A DNA stretch of 64,000 nucleotides from an uncultured Woeseia sp. (GCA_913031125.1 CAJWFK010000001.1:1-64000), one strand, 5' to 3'; positions 1 through 8,884 are shown, counted from the stretch's first letter. Program-made: numbers and translations. The notes: generated from the sequence alone by a model not told the origin.

Positions 1-168
1 ACTGGCACTTTGGTGGCTAGTAATCGCAATAATCGGCGTATTTTCAAATTCTGGTTTGCCGCGCAGTGTTTTACAAACCTCAGCACCAGACATATCAGGC
101 ACGAATGCTTCAACGTCTTCGATCTTATTTTTTTCTAGCCAAGCCTGAATGTGATCGACACTAGTCAA
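1..168 (-). CDS. Partial glutamine-synthetase-like N-terminus joined to receiver-like sequence
   Basis: This reading frame enters from beyond the left edge and starts at a TTG at 166-168, preceded by AGGAT and an in-frame stop. The first 25 or so residues (IQAWLEKNKIEDVEAFVPDM) look like the N-terminus of a glutamine synthetase/gamma-glutamylamine ligase, which suits its place 9 bases after a PuuD-like gene. From the PDMSG motif on, the sequence (GAEVCKTLRGKPEF, TPIIAITSH) instead reads like the middle of a CheY-type receiver domain; a ligase would be expected to go on with a short RGK segment. Either the gene is an odd fusion or the first ~90 bases are an assembly chimera joined at a shared motif. 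Only 56 residues are visible. Confidence 0.5.
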   Translation of the reverse strand, partial: MTSVDHIQAWLEKNKIEDVEAFVPDMSGAEVCKTLRGKPEFENTPIIAITSHQSAS

Positions 169-177
169 TTTTACATC

Positions 178-930
178 CTATTTGGAAGACGCATACTTTC
201 GGCATGCGTCTCCGAATGCTTCGAACATCGCCATCGAAAATTCGTTTTCGGTAACTGTCCACTCGGGATGCCACTGCACGCCAAGCGCAAACCCTGGGCA
301 ATCGTCGACGACAAATGCTTCTATAAGTCCATCGTCTGCCACTGCCTCAACCGTTACCTCGTTTGATAATTTAGCGATACCCTGAGCATGCAATGAATTC
401 ACAAGCACAGTGCTACTTTTGGCCAGACGGGTCAGCAGACCTCCATCCACCAAATGAATTTCGTGCGCCGGTCCATATTGTTCGGCCAACGGCGCATTCG
501 GATCTTCCCGATGTGTATGATACCGGGGCTGTTCCTCGACATGTTGATGCAATGTCCCTCCAAGAACGACATTCAATTCTTGGAATCCTCTACAAATAGC
601 AAATAATGGCACGCCAACCTCAAGTGCCCGGGCAATCAACTGAAAAGTCGTCGCATCTCGCTCTGGATCATGCAATGTGCCAGGCCGACTTTCCTTGCCA
701 CCATAATGATATGGTTCTACATTTGAGGGGCTACCTGTCAAAACAATACCGTCTACCCGAGAAATGATGTCATTGGCATCACTACTTTCACCAAAAGCTG
801 GAATTAGGAATGGTAGTCCTCCCGCTCCTTCTTGAACCGCGAGCACATATTTTTCACCAACCATATGAAATGGGTGGGGATCAATCAGGCGACGATCAGC
901 AGGAACGCCAATTAAGGGCCTAGTATTCAT
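178..930 (-). CDS. Peptidase C26-type gamma-glutamyl hydrolase, PuuD-like
   Basis: Class I glutamine-amidotransferase-fold hydrolase of 250 residues, the usual length for the peptidase C26 family. The nucleophile is Cys113 in AICRGFQELN; the His and Glu of the triad lie in GVQWHPEW near residue 220. Family members such as PuuD cut gamma-glutamyl-GABA or related gamma-glutamyl amides to free glutamate in polyamine breakdown. It is the third gene of a leftward run (IclR regulator, NhaC antiporter, this gene, a ligase-like fragment), and a PuuA-like ligase lies just across the divergent promoter region. That context supports a gamma-glutamylated amine pathway; the exact amine is not shown by the sequence. 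Confidence 0.85.
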   Translation of the reverse strand: MNTRPLIGVPADRRLIDPHPFHMVGEKYVLAVQEGAGGLPFLIPAFGESSDANDIISRVDGIVLTGSPSNVEPYHYGGKESRPGTLHDPERDATTFQLIARALEVGVPLFAICRGFQELNVVLGGTLHQHVEEQPRYHTHREDPNAPLAEQYGPAHEIHLVDGGLLTRLAKSSTVLVNSLHAQGIAKLSNEVTVEAVADDGLIEAFVVDDCPGFALGVQWHPEWTVTENEFSMAMFEAFGDACRKYASSK

Positions 931-975
931 ATTGGTAGAAAGTAACAGTAAGCCGCAAATATACTTGAAGCCGGA

Positions 976-2877
976 TCAGGTGGCGACCACGCCTGCGCGC
1001 TTCCCGAAAACCCTAAGAATTCCATAAAGCACCACCAAGCCGAAAATAATTGATAACAGAGGAGGAAATCCGTAACCACCCGGGATTGTTCCCAGTGCTA
1101 CGGCGACAGCTCCCACTAGCAGCGCATAGGGCATCTGTGTTCGAACATGCTCAATGTGATCACATCCAGTTGCCATAGAAGACAAGATCGTAGTATCAGA
1201 CATTGGAGAACAATGATCACCCCAGACTGCCCCTGCAAGATTACAAGCGATTGCTGAATACAGGATATGCATGTGCTCGGGAGAAGCCATATTGTTGGTC
1301 GCTAGAATAGCCCAAGTCAGGGGTATCACCAGAGGCATTAAAATTCCTAATGTGCCCCAGCTCGTGCCTGTTGTGAAAGCAGTTACCGCAGCAAGAATAA
1401 AAACGGTCGCCGGCACAAGTGGCGGCGGTAATGTGTCAGCGAGAATAGATACCAAGTAGGATGCTGTGTTTAAGTCTGCAGTGACACCGGATAATGCCCA
1501 AGCAAGAATGAGTACAATCATAGCGAATAGCATCGCCTTCACACCGCCAAACCACGCATCGACCGCCTCATGCGCAGATAAAATTCCCTGTCCTATTGAC
1601 ATAAGCGCGGCAGTCATCGCCCCGAGCAAGGATGCCCATAACATCGCTTGATAGGCATTCGCTGAACCTATAATGTCAGTAACACTATCGCCATCCCCAG
1701 TAACAAATAAACCGCCAATCAAGGCCCCAATTAGAACAACAATGGGTAAAAAAGCATTAATGGCACGCTGAGGGATACTCGGCTTAGATTCAAGCACATC
1801 ACCGTACAATGCCGGCATTTCAGTCACCCTAGCAGAATGCACCTGCCCCGAACGAGCACGAACCTCTGCCTTTAACATCGGACCCATATCACGTCCTGAG
1901 GCTGAAACCATTAAAACAAACAACACCGCCAATATCGGGTAAAAACTATAGGGAATCGAATACAGAAAAATGCTATAGGCGGATGCACTGATATCATCAA
2001 TATCCTCAAGTGCATCACCTATCAGACCTACTTCATAACCGATCCAGGTTGTAACCAATGCAATACAAACGACGGGTGCTGCTGTCGAATCAACAATGTA
2101 GGCTAGTTTCTCACGAGAAATTCTTAGATGGTCAGTAATTGGTCTTGCTGTGTTACCTACGACCAGTGTATTACTGTAGTCGTCAAAAAAAATCATTAAT
2201 CCCATACCCCATACCGCTACTTGACCGCTAACCGCTGTTTTAGCCCGTCGTGCAATTTTGTTAACGATACTGGCCATCCCTCCACTTCTAGTGATGATGC
2301 CTACCATCCCCCCGATCATCATTGAAAATAGGATAATCTGAACATGTTCAACATTCGCTAGCGCACTAACAACATAGATTTCAAAACCGTCAAGTAATCC
2401 TTTGAATAGTCCGTTAAAGGAAAAGGGCCGCAACAAAGCCGCGCCCAGCCAGACGCCTATAAGCAGGGCCGGGATAACATTGCGCAATAACAAAGCAATA
2501 AAAATTGCCAAAAGTGGTGGGGTTATTGACACCCAGCCCGGAAGCACCCGGATTTTCTCTGTTACAGAGCCTCCTGCTACCCTCGCAGAAACTTGGGACG
2601 TGCCAACGTTATCAAAAATAACGTCCTGAAATTTGGCATAACCATTTTTATCAGCAGTCGAACTTAGTTGGTATCCAGCAAGCTCTAGTGTAACGAGACT
2701 CCCGGGCTCCGCGTGCAAAACAGCAATGTCAGCAGGGATATTTTCTAATGCAACTTTAGGCAGTACAATTTCGTGTGCATTCGCCACGGGTAACGATATG
2801 GCAATTAATATGGCGGGAAGAAAACCTTTATGTATATATCTTTCTCTTACCCAACAAAACAACCTGGATGACAACAC
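976..2877 (-). CDS. NhaC-family Na+/H+ antiporter with N-terminal periplasmic domain
   Basis: Inner-membrane transporter of 633 residues. Residues about 16-35 form a signal sequence ending in VANA. Residues about 36-112 form a soluble beta-rich segment that resembles a small Ig-like or carboxypeptidase-regulatory-like domain (LELAGYQLSSTADKNGYA). From WVSITPPLLAIFIALLLR (about residue 115) on it follows the NhaC family, with about twelve hydrophobic spans, the conserved FFDDYSNTLVVGN region and WGDHCSPMSDTTILSS near the C-terminus. NhaC proteins exchange Na+ for H+, and relatives carry amino acids or organic acids. It starts 9 bases after the IclR gene and lies upstream of the PuuD-like gene, so it may import the substrate of this operon. 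The fused periplasmic domain is unusual for the family. Confidence 0.85.
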   Translation of the reverse strand: MLSSRLFCWVRERYIHKGFLPAILIAISLPVANAHEIVLPKVALENIPADIAVLHAEPGSLVTLELAGYQLSSTADKNGYAKFQDVIFDNVGTSQVSARVAGGSVTEKIRVLPGWVSITPPLLAIFIALLLRNVIPALLIGVWLGAALLRPFSFNGLFKGLLDGFEIYVVSALANVEHVQIILFSMMIGGMVGIITRSGGMASIVNKIARRAKTAVSGQVAVWGMGLMIFFDDYSNTLVVGNTARPITDHLRISREKLAYIVDSTAAPVVCIALVTTWIGYEVGLIGDALEDIDDISASAYSIFLYSIPYSFYPILAVLFVLMVSASGRDMGPMLKAEVRARSGQVHSARVTEMPALYGDVLESKPSIPQRAINAFLPIVVLIGALIGGLFVTGDGDSVTDIIGSANAYQAMLWASLLGAMTAALMSIGQGILSAHEAVDAWFGGVKAMLFAMIVLILAWALSGVTADLNTASYLVSILADTLPPPLVPATVFILAAVTAFTTGTSWGTLGILMPLVIPLTWAILATNNMASPEHMHILYSAIACNLAGAVWGDHCSPMSDTTILSSMATGCDHIEHVRTQMPYALLVGAVAVALGTIPGGYGFPPLLSIIFGLVVLYGILRVFGKRAGVVAT

Positions 2878-2886
2878 GTTAAAGAC

Positions 2887-3645
2887 TCAGATACCGAGAT
2901 TTAGTGTTTGCGCAGTCCGACGGAGCGTTGTACCTAATTCCGCACAGCGCGATGGCTGAAGTCTCTGACTGGGACCACCGATAGATAACGCACCCTGGAT
3001 ATCACCAAGCACGCCACGAATGATGGTAGCGACAGCAGTGTAACCATCCTCCACTTCATCGACCGTTACTGCATAACCACGGTTTCGAATTTCATCAAGC
3101 TGTTGTTGTAACTTCTCTTTATCAGTCAGGGTACTTGAGGTAAGTGGCTGCAGATATTCATTTAACCGGTCGACCCCCCCCGATTCATCAAACGCTAGCC
3201 AGGCTTTTCCTGTGGATGTTGCGTGGATAGGCCAGCGTGTACCTACATTACCGGCCGAACCAACGACATGAGTTCCTGCAACCTCATCAAGAATAAGCAT
3301 GCTGTCCTCAACAGGAACCTCAAGCGTCGCAGTCTCACCAGTTTCCTTTGCCAAAATTCGTAAAATCGGCCTTATACGCCGACGCAGATCACTGCTTGCG
3401 AGCGCCTGAACACCAAGCGCCATTAAGCCAGCACCTAATCTATATGAACTGGTTGCCGAATTTCGGTCTATTAACCCTTCGCTTTGCAAGGCTCTCAGTA
3501 ATCTATGTGCAGTAGTCTTATTTAAATTCGCAGCTCGTGAAAGTTCGCCAAGCGACATCTCCGAACGCTCAATCGTAAAAATTTTTAGTAATCGAACAGC
3601 ACGAAGTGCCGCCTGCGCACCTTGCGGTGGAGGAATTTTAGCCAT
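2887..3645 (-). CDS. IclR-family transcriptional regulator
   Basis: A 252-residue regulator with an N-terminal winged helix-turn-helix (SLGELSRAANLNKTTAHRLL, residues about 31-50) and a C-terminal IclR effector domain (GNVGTRWPIHATSTGKAWLA around residue 135). IclR proteins bind a small metabolite and control adjacent, often divergent, catabolic genes. It heads the leftward run iclR, nhaC, puuD-like and faces the PuuA-like gene; the 138-base gap holds a doubled palindrome that is a good candidate operator. The gene contains a run of eight G on its coding strand (3174-3181 on the plus strand as C), a possible slippage point. Confidence 0.93.
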   Translation of the reverse strand: MAKIPPPQGAQAALRAVRLLKIFTIERSEMSLGELSRAANLNKTTAHRLLRALQSEGLIDRNSATSSYRLGAGLMALGVQALASSDLRRRIRPILRILAKETGETATLEVPVEDSMLILDEVAGTHVVGSAGNVGTRWPIHATSTGKAWLAFDESGGVDRLNEYLQPLTSSTLTDKEKLQQQLDEIRNRGYAVTVDEVEDGYTAVATIIRGVLGDIQGALSIGGPSQRLQPSRCAELGTTLRRTAQTLNLGI

Positions 3646-3655
3646 AGATTTACAT

Positions 3656-3684
3656 CATATTATGGTTAACAATTCCATATTATG
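3656..3684. promoter_or_regulatory. Doubled palindrome, candidate IclR operator
   Basis: The 9-mer CATATTATG occurs at 3656-3664 and again at 3676-3684. Each copy is itself a 4-1-4 palindrome (CATA-T-TATG), and the copies are 20 bases apart, two helical turns. A GTTAAC palindrome (3665-3670) sits between them. The element lies in the divergent region between the IclR-family gene (start 3645) and the PuuA-like gene (start 3784), where an autoregulated IclR protein would be expected to bind. Binding is inferred, not shown. Confidence 0.5.
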
Positions 3685-3783
3685 ACTTCCGCTAGCAAAT
3701 AATGCGACCGATTTTATAGCTAGTTTGGCTTGAGAGCGCTTTTTAGTGCTTAATTGGTAACCGTAAATAAAGAGAATCAACGA

Positions 3784-5175
3784 ATGGCCAATAAAAAACC
3801 GGATGACCTCAGTCTAGAACTGCAGCGATATTTGAGAAAGCATCCAAAAACGGAGCATATGGAGCTCCTGATTGCAGATCTTGCAGGCGTCCTGCGTGGC
3901 AAGAGAATCAGGCGGAATGAATTTTCAAAAACGATGAGTGACGGTTTTACGCTCCCTGGTGGAGCCGTTTTGTTAGACACCTTGGGTGATGTTATTGATG
4001 GTCTGCCCTGGGGTGATTCTGACGGTGATCCTGATACACAGGCAGAACTGGTTCCGGGCAGCCTCAAACCAATACCTTGGGCAAAAAAGCCTATGGCACA
4101 GGCTATGTTTCATTTTTTGTCTCGCGACGATCAACCTTTTTTTGCTGATCCCAGGCATGTCCTGCAGCGTGCAGCAGCACCATTAGAGGCGATGGGTCTA
4201 AAAATTATAATGGCTACCGAACTCGAGTTTTACTTATTACATGGCCACACAGAGCAACCAACAGCTGGCGTTTCATTGGTACCCGGTATCGGCAGACCTC
4301 AACCCGGACCACAGGTCTATAACCCAGATGACTTATGGGACATAGACAACTTCCTAAACGATCTGCACAAAGCTTGTGAAACACAAGGTTTACCAGCCGG
4401 GACTACGACTTCAGAATTTGCCCCTGGGCAATTCGAGATAAATCTGCATCATGTCGATGATCCGGTTTTAGCCTGTGACCAGGGCGTGCTTCTTAAGCGA
4501 GCGATAAAAGCGATTGCAAGACAACATGGCTACGTTGCCTGCTTCATGGCGAAACCATTCGAAGATGAACCTGGTTCAGGGCTGCATGTTCATATGAGCC
4601 TAATCGACGAGGACGGAAATAACTATTTTTCGCATGGAAAAGAAAATATGGCTTCCCCGCCTTTCTCGGCGCGTCTTCGTCATGCCGTTGGAGGGCTGGC
4701 GAAGACGATGGCTGAGAGTACAGCCATTTTCGCACCTAATGCCAATTCATATCGCCGCCTGAGGCCAGAAATGTTTGCGCCGGTCGAACCAAACTGGGGA
4801 TGGAACCATAGAAACGTTGCTCTTCGAATACCTATTGCCGATGCCAAAAATTTGCGTTTCGAACACAGGACTTCTGGTGCCGACGCCAATCCATATCTCG
4901 TAACAGCAGCAATTCTTGCTGGCGTGCACTATGGATTGAAAAATAAATGTGACCCGGGAAAAATGGTGGAGGAAGGCGAAGTCATTACCTTAAAAAGACG
5001 AATACCAAATCGCTGGGATACTGCAATAGATGAATTCTGCGATAGTAAAATACTGCCAACATACCTTGGCAAAAAATATTGTCGATTTTATGCACTAAAT
5101 AGGCGCTGTGAGTCCAGTAGGTTCCATAATGCTATTAGTAACGTCGATTTTGACTGGTACCTTAGGGCTGTTTGA
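3784..5175 (+). CDS. Glutamine-synthetase-family gamma-glutamyl amine ligase, PuuA-like
   Basis: A 463-residue ligase of the glutamine synthetase family. I chose ATG 3784, which follows AAAGAGA at a usual spacing; an upstream TTG at 3754 is also in frame. Seen are the beta-grasp N-domain with ADLAGVLRGKR, the metal-binding ATELEFYLL, the GSGLHVHMSL strand with its two histidines, NSYRRLRPEMFAP for the nucleotide site, and FEHRTSGADANPYL. This subgroup joins glutamate to an amine (for example putrescine) with ATP rather than to ammonia. The PuuD-like hydrolase across the promoter region would remove the glutamyl group later. Substrate is inferred from context. True glutamine synthetase GlnA is unlikely given these neighbours. 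Confidence 0.88.
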   Translation: MANKKPDDLSLELQRYLRKHPKTEHMELLIADLAGVLRGKRIRRNEFSKTMSDGFTLPGGAVLLDTLGDVIDGLPWGDSDGDPDTQAELVPGSLKPIPWAKKPMAQAMFHFLSRDDQPFFADPRHVLQRAAAPLEAMGLKIIMATELEFYLLHGHTEQPTAGVSLVPGIGRPQPGPQVYNPDDLWDIDNFLNDLHKACETQGLPAGTTTSEFAPGQFEINLHHVDDPVLACDQGVLLKRAIKAIARQHGYVACFMAKPFEDEPGSGLHVHMSLIDEDGNNYFSHGKENMASPPFSARLRHAVGGLAKTMAESTAIFAPNANSYRRLRPEMFAPVEPNWGWNHRNVALRIPIADAKNLRFEHRTSGADANPYLVTAAILAGVHYGLKNKCDPGKMVEEGEVITLKRRIPNRWDTAIDEFCDSKILPTYLGKKYCRFYALNRRCESSRFHNAISNVDFDWYLRAV

Positions 5176-5212
5176 GAAGATTGTGTCTAGTCAGAACGAC
5201 TTTATCGCTACG

Positions 5213-5611
5213 ATGAACGAAAAAACGCCGCCAGCGCTTACAAAGCTGGGGGCTCGCATTAAAGCGTATGACGCAACTAGTCAAACAATTCAAATGCATT
5301 ATTCAATCGATGATTCCTTCTGCCATTCCGGTGACATAATTCAAGGTGGTTACATTGCTGGTATGCTAGATGGAGCAATGGCTCATACCATATTTGCTAG
5401 TTTTGAAAGATACCTAGTACTGGCAACGCTTGAAATGAGTGTTAGTTACCTTGAAATAGCACGGCCCGGAGCCTTCGTTTGTTACGCTCGCCCAGTTCGT
5501 TTAGGCAAATCAATTGCTTTCCTGGAAGGTTGGTTGCATAACACTCGGGGAATTACTGTCGCGAAAGCAACTTCGACCGCCAAAATAATAGACAAAGTAC
5601 CCCGCAAATAA
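5213..5611 (+). CDS. PaaI/hotdog-fold acyl-CoA thioesterase
   Basis: A 132-residue single hotdog domain of the PaaI type. The GDIIQGGYIAGMLDGAMAH segment matches the hotdog helix and active-site loop, and the ending is a typical beta strand (GITVAKATSTAKII). The frame stays open back to 5108, inside the ligase gene, but ATG 5213 gives the normal family length and avoids a 68-base overlap. Such enzymes split acyl-CoA thioesters. It is 37 bases downstream of the PuuA-like ligase and probably co-transcribed. Its stop codon is one base from the stop of the convergent MFS gene. Substrate unknown. Confidence 0.8.
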   Translation: MNEKTPPALTKLGARIKAYDATSQTIQMHYSIDDSFCHSGDIIQGGYIAGMLDGAMAHTIFASFERYLVLATLEMSVSYLEIARPGAFVCYARPVRLGKSIAFLEGWLHNTRGITVAKATSTAKIIDKVPRK

Positions 5612-5612
5612 T

Positions 5613-6896
5613 TCAAGGAACAGATACCTTGGATAAATCCCCTTCTATATGTCTTCCTGCAACATAAAAATGGAAGGCTACCCAAGGTCCAGTCACCGCA
5701 GCAATAATCAGCAAGCTGTAACGCAATGATTCTGCGCCAACGGCAATAGCTAAGCCATCACTTAACCAACCAGCAATTAAAGGTCCGAACCCCAGCCCCA
5801 GTACATTAATGACAAAAAGTAGCAATGAAGATGCTACGGAGCGCATGCGGACTTCGACGAGGCCTTGTGTTTGCGAAAAAATAGTCGCTAGGTACATATT
5901 GTTCAATACCGAAGGTACAAAAAACAACGCTAACACCAGATAAGGGTCATCTGTTAAATAAATAGGAAAGATAAAAAGCCAGCCTATCACCATAGCTACA
6001 GACATTACCCACATAGAATATCGCCGACCTATTTCAGCTACCCTGTCTGCCAAGTAACCCCCGCCAACAAATCCAATCGCGGTAGAAATTCCGATGATCA
6101 GCCCCAAATAGACGCCTATTTCGCTGATGCCCAAACCATGACTACGCGCAAGGAAACTAGGAAAAAAACTTAACACCGCGTAAGAACTAAACGATGAAAG
6201 TCCTGCGCCAAGAGACATATGGACGAATGATTTTCGGTTCCACAACAATCTTACAACTTCAAAAATTTTAAAACGCCTTGCACTATCCGTCTTTCCTTCT
6301 GACATTCCTCTAGGTGGTTCTTTAACGAAAATGAGCAGCACACCAGCAAGGATTAATCCCGGAAAACCGACGATGAAAAACGCCTGCCTCCAGCCAAACG
6401 TGGTCACCATCCACCCGCCACCAAGATAAGCGATCATGATTCCGACGGATATACCTAGTGTAAAAATACCCATAGCCAGCGACCTGCGTTCCGGTGGATA
6501 CATATCTGCGATCATCGAATGGGCTGGAGGTGAGAATCCAGCCTCCCCAACACCAACACCGATACGCGCTAAGGCAAGTTGGATAATATTCGCAGCCATT
6601 CCGGATAAGAATGTCATAGCGCTCCATACGGCTAGCGAGATGGCGATAAGATTTCGCCTGTTCCAGCGGTCAGCAACGACCGCTAATGGAATGCCGAGTG
6701 TTACATACAAAATCGCAAATGCAGGACCCGCTAAAAACCCCAGCACCCAGTCTTCGACACCAAATTCCAATTTAATCGCTGGCAGTAGGATAGCCAGGAT
6801 TTGCCGGTCAATAAAATTAAAAACATAGGCCGTCGTTAAAAGCGCTAACGCAAAATGTCGTGCAGAACGGTTTCTCGATTTGCCGTGGTCAGTCAA
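5613..6896 (-). CDS. MFS transporter, spinster-like subgroup
   Basis: A 427-residue major facilitator protein with twelve predicted membrane spans. The N-terminal half has NFIDRQILAILLPAIK, the loop 2-3 motif DRWNRRNLIAIS, GVGVGEAGFSPPAHSMIADM and PPERRSLAMGIF, all typical of the spinster-like MFS group often found with catabolic genes in proteobacteria. Substrate cannot be read from the sequence. It lies 36 bases downstream of the PiT gene on the same strand, so it may be read from the DUF47-PiT promoter, and it ends one base from the convergent hotdog gene. Confidence 0.88.
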   Translation of the reverse strand: MTDHGKSRNRSARHFALALLTTAYVFNFIDRQILAILLPAIKLEFGVEDWVLGFLAGPAFAILYVTLGIPLAVVADRWNRRNLIAISLAVWSAMTFLSGMAANIIQLALARIGVGVGEAGFSPPAHSMIADMYPPERRSLAMGIFTLGISVGIMIAYLGGGWMVTTFGWRQAFFIVGFPGLILAGVLLIFVKEPPRGMSEGKTDSARRFKIFEVVRLLWNRKSFVHMSLGAGLSSFSSYAVLSFFPSFLARSHGLGISEIGVYLGLIIGISTAIGFVGGGYLADRVAEIGRRYSMWVMSVAMVIGWLFIFPIYLTDDPYLVLALFFVPSVLNNMYLATIFSQTQGLVEVRMRSVASSLLLFVINVLGLGFGPLIAGWLSDGLAIAVGAESLRYSLLIIAAVTGPWVAFHFYVAGRHIEGDLSKVSVP

Positions 6897-6932
6897 TGGT
6901 TCTTATCTGGCACAGAGTATAGAACCTGTAAC

Positions 6933-8183
6933 TCATGGCAAGACTAACTTGAATATGAAAAAGAACACGATTGCAAGCACTGCTCCTGCTGGGATAGTGA
7001 CAACCCAAGATATGAAAATTCGGGTCACTACACCCAGATCAATTGCAACTATACCACGTGCCATACCTACGCCCAGTACGGCCCCTACGAGTGTCTGTGT
7101 CGTCGAAACTGGAATGCCTGTTCCGGAGGCAACAACAATTGTCGTCGCAGCGGCAAGCTCCGCAGCGAAACCTCGACTGGGCGTCAAATGGGTGATCTTC
7201 TTGCCAACGGTCGCAATAACGCGCACACCAAATGTAGCCAGCCCGATGACGATTCCAACCCCTCCGAGAATAAGAACCCATAGTGGCAATGGCGAACTTG
7301 CAGCGACTGAACCGGACTGCGCAACACTCACCACCGCGGCCAATGGACCAATCGCATTAGCAACATCATTAGAACCATGTGCGAATGCCATCGCACATGC
7401 TGTAACAACCATCAAGATGGCAAATACACGCTCCACCGTATGAAAATGCTGTTTTTTCTCCGCTTGTGGATCCGACTTAATACGCTTAATGGCTGCTCCG
7501 CCAACAACCGCTATTATTGCCCCGATTATCGCTGCTAACCCATAACTCTCTTGCACACTGAAATCAAAGCCAACATGTTTCAGCCCTTTTAATATCGTTA
7601 CCAAAGTGATCAAAAAAGCCGCAAGGAACATATAGAAAGGCACATAACGTCGTGCCTGAGCCAACGGGTCATCGTGCTGCAAGATAAGGTATTGCACACT
7701 CATATAAATGAGGTAAGCAAAAAACCCGGCTATCAGTGGTGATACGACCCAACTAGCTACGATCGTTGTGACTTGACTCCACTGAACTGCCTCGACACCA
7801 ATACCGACCGCTGCAAACCCGATAATGGCACCAACAATGGAGTGCGTCGTAGACACGGGCCAGCCCTTCCTGGATGCCAAGAGCAGCCAAGTACCTGCAG
7901 CCAGAAGCGCCGCGAGCATCCCATAAATCAAGAGTTCAGGTGAGTCCGCGAGAAGATCAGCATCGACAATTCCCTTGCGAATAGTTGACGTAACGCCACC
8001 TCCAGCTAATACGGCACCGAGAAACTCAAAGACTGCAGCTACACATATCGCCTGCCTTATTGTTAGAGCTTTTGACCCAACCGATGTTGCCATCGCATTA
8101 GCAACATCGTTAGCGCCGATACCCCATGCCATAAATATGCCAAACGCGGCAGCCAAACCTATATAGATAAATTGTTCTTCCAA
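6933..8183 (-). CDS. PiT-family inorganic phosphate transporter
   Basis: A 416-residue inner-membrane protein of the PiT family, which brings in phosphate (as metal-phosphate) using the proton or sodium gradient. Both family signatures are present: GANDVANAMATSVGSKAL near residue 23 and its inverted-repeat counterpart GSNDVANAIGPLAAV in the second half, plus KGWPVSTTHSIVGAI and GTGIPVSTTQTLVGAV. The start is TTG at 8183, set by an AAGGAG eight bases upstream; no nearby ATG fits. It follows the DUF47 gene by 26 bases, the standard Pit accessory arrangement. Confidence 0.95.
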   Translation of the reverse strand: MEEQFIYIGLAAAFGIFMAWGIGANDVANAMATSVGSKALTIRQAICVAAVFEFLGAVLAGGGVTSTIRKGIVDADLLADSPELLIYGMLAALLAAGTWLLLASRKGWPVSTTHSIVGAIIGFAAVGIGVEAVQWSQVTTIVASWVVSPLIAGFFAYLIYMSVQYLILQHDDPLAQARRYVPFYMFLAAFLITLVTILKGLKHVGFDFSVQESYGLAAIIGAIIAVVGGAAIKRIKSDPQAEKKQHFHTVERVFAILMVVTACAMAFAHGSNDVANAIGPLAAVVSVAQSGSVAASSPLPLWVLILGGVGIVIGLATFGVRVIATVGKKITHLTPSRGFAAELAAATTIVVASGTGIPVSTTQTLVGAVLGVGMARGIVAIDLGVVTRIFISWVVTIPAGAVLAIVFFFIFKLVLP

Positions 8184-8209
8184 AACAATTACTCCTTACA
8201 GTGAAATTC

Positions 8210-8884
8210 TTAGTGGGAATATAAAATTTCTAGCCGCCGACCTACTCGCTCCGCCATATCTGCGATTTCACCGGTTAATTCGATTATCCGATAAAGAAAA
8301 ATCACAGAAACCGGATCTATTTTTTCTTCAATTGCGAACAATGACGCACGAAGGTTTACTTCGAGACTGTCCGAATCAGATTCAATTTTATCGAGCTCTT
8401 CAATCAATCTCTCGACCAACGTGACTTCCGCACCCCGAAACCCACTGGTAAACAATTCATCGAGTTCCCGGACACTTTTTCTCGCTTGTTTAGCAGCGTC
8501 AACATTTCTGCGTACAAACTCCAAAAATTCTTCCGCTATGGGCTCTGGCATTGCCATACTTCGACCAAGCACTAATCCGGCAACATCTCGCGCACGATTG
8601 GCCATGCGATCCTGGACCAGCAACAACTCTAAAACATCCTCGCGGGGAACCGGCATAAACAGATTTCGGGGAAGGTGCAGACGAATTTCCTTTTTGAGCT
8701 CGTCCGCATTCTGTTCATATTCAATGATTTTCTGGTGGGCGCTGGTGGCCTCCTCCCAATTATTTTTGACAACAGCGTCAAAAAAGGTATTCAGCACCTT
8801 CGTAGCCTGATAGGCTAAATCAACATGTTTTTCCAAAGGCTCAATCGGAGAAGAACCGAAAATATTACCTAACACATTTCCCAT
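8210..8884 (-). CDS. DUF47/PhoU-like Pit accessory protein (TIGR00153 family)
   Basis: A 224-residue all-helical protein of the DUF47 family, distantly related to PhoU. It begins MGNVLGNIFGSSPIEPLEKH and carries the PhoU-like metal-site helix pieces (YEQNADELKKEIRLHL, LFMPVPREDVLELL, DKIESDSDSLE). Members sit next to PiT genes and are thought to regulate the transporter from the cytoplasm. Start ATG 8884 follows AGGGA. It is the first gene of the run DUF47, PiT, MFS. I see no clear Pho box upstream. Confidence 0.93.
   Translation of the reverse strand: MGNVLGNIFGSSPIEPLEKHVDLAYQATKVLNTFFDAVVKNNWEEATSAHQKIIEYEQNADELKKEIRLHLPRNLFMPVPREDVLELLLVQDRMANRARDVAGLVLGRSMAMPEPIAEEFLEFVRRNVDAAKQARKSVRELDELFTSGFRGAEVTLVERLIEELDKIESDSDSLEVNLRASLFAIEEKIDPVSVIFLYRIIELTGEIADMAERVGRRLEILYSH

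Noticed and set aside
6880-7443. A 187-codon open frame on the plus strand inside the PiT gene.
   Set aside because: It is Thr/Pro/Ala-rich antisense of a well-conserved transporter and has no ribosome-binding site or recognisable domain.
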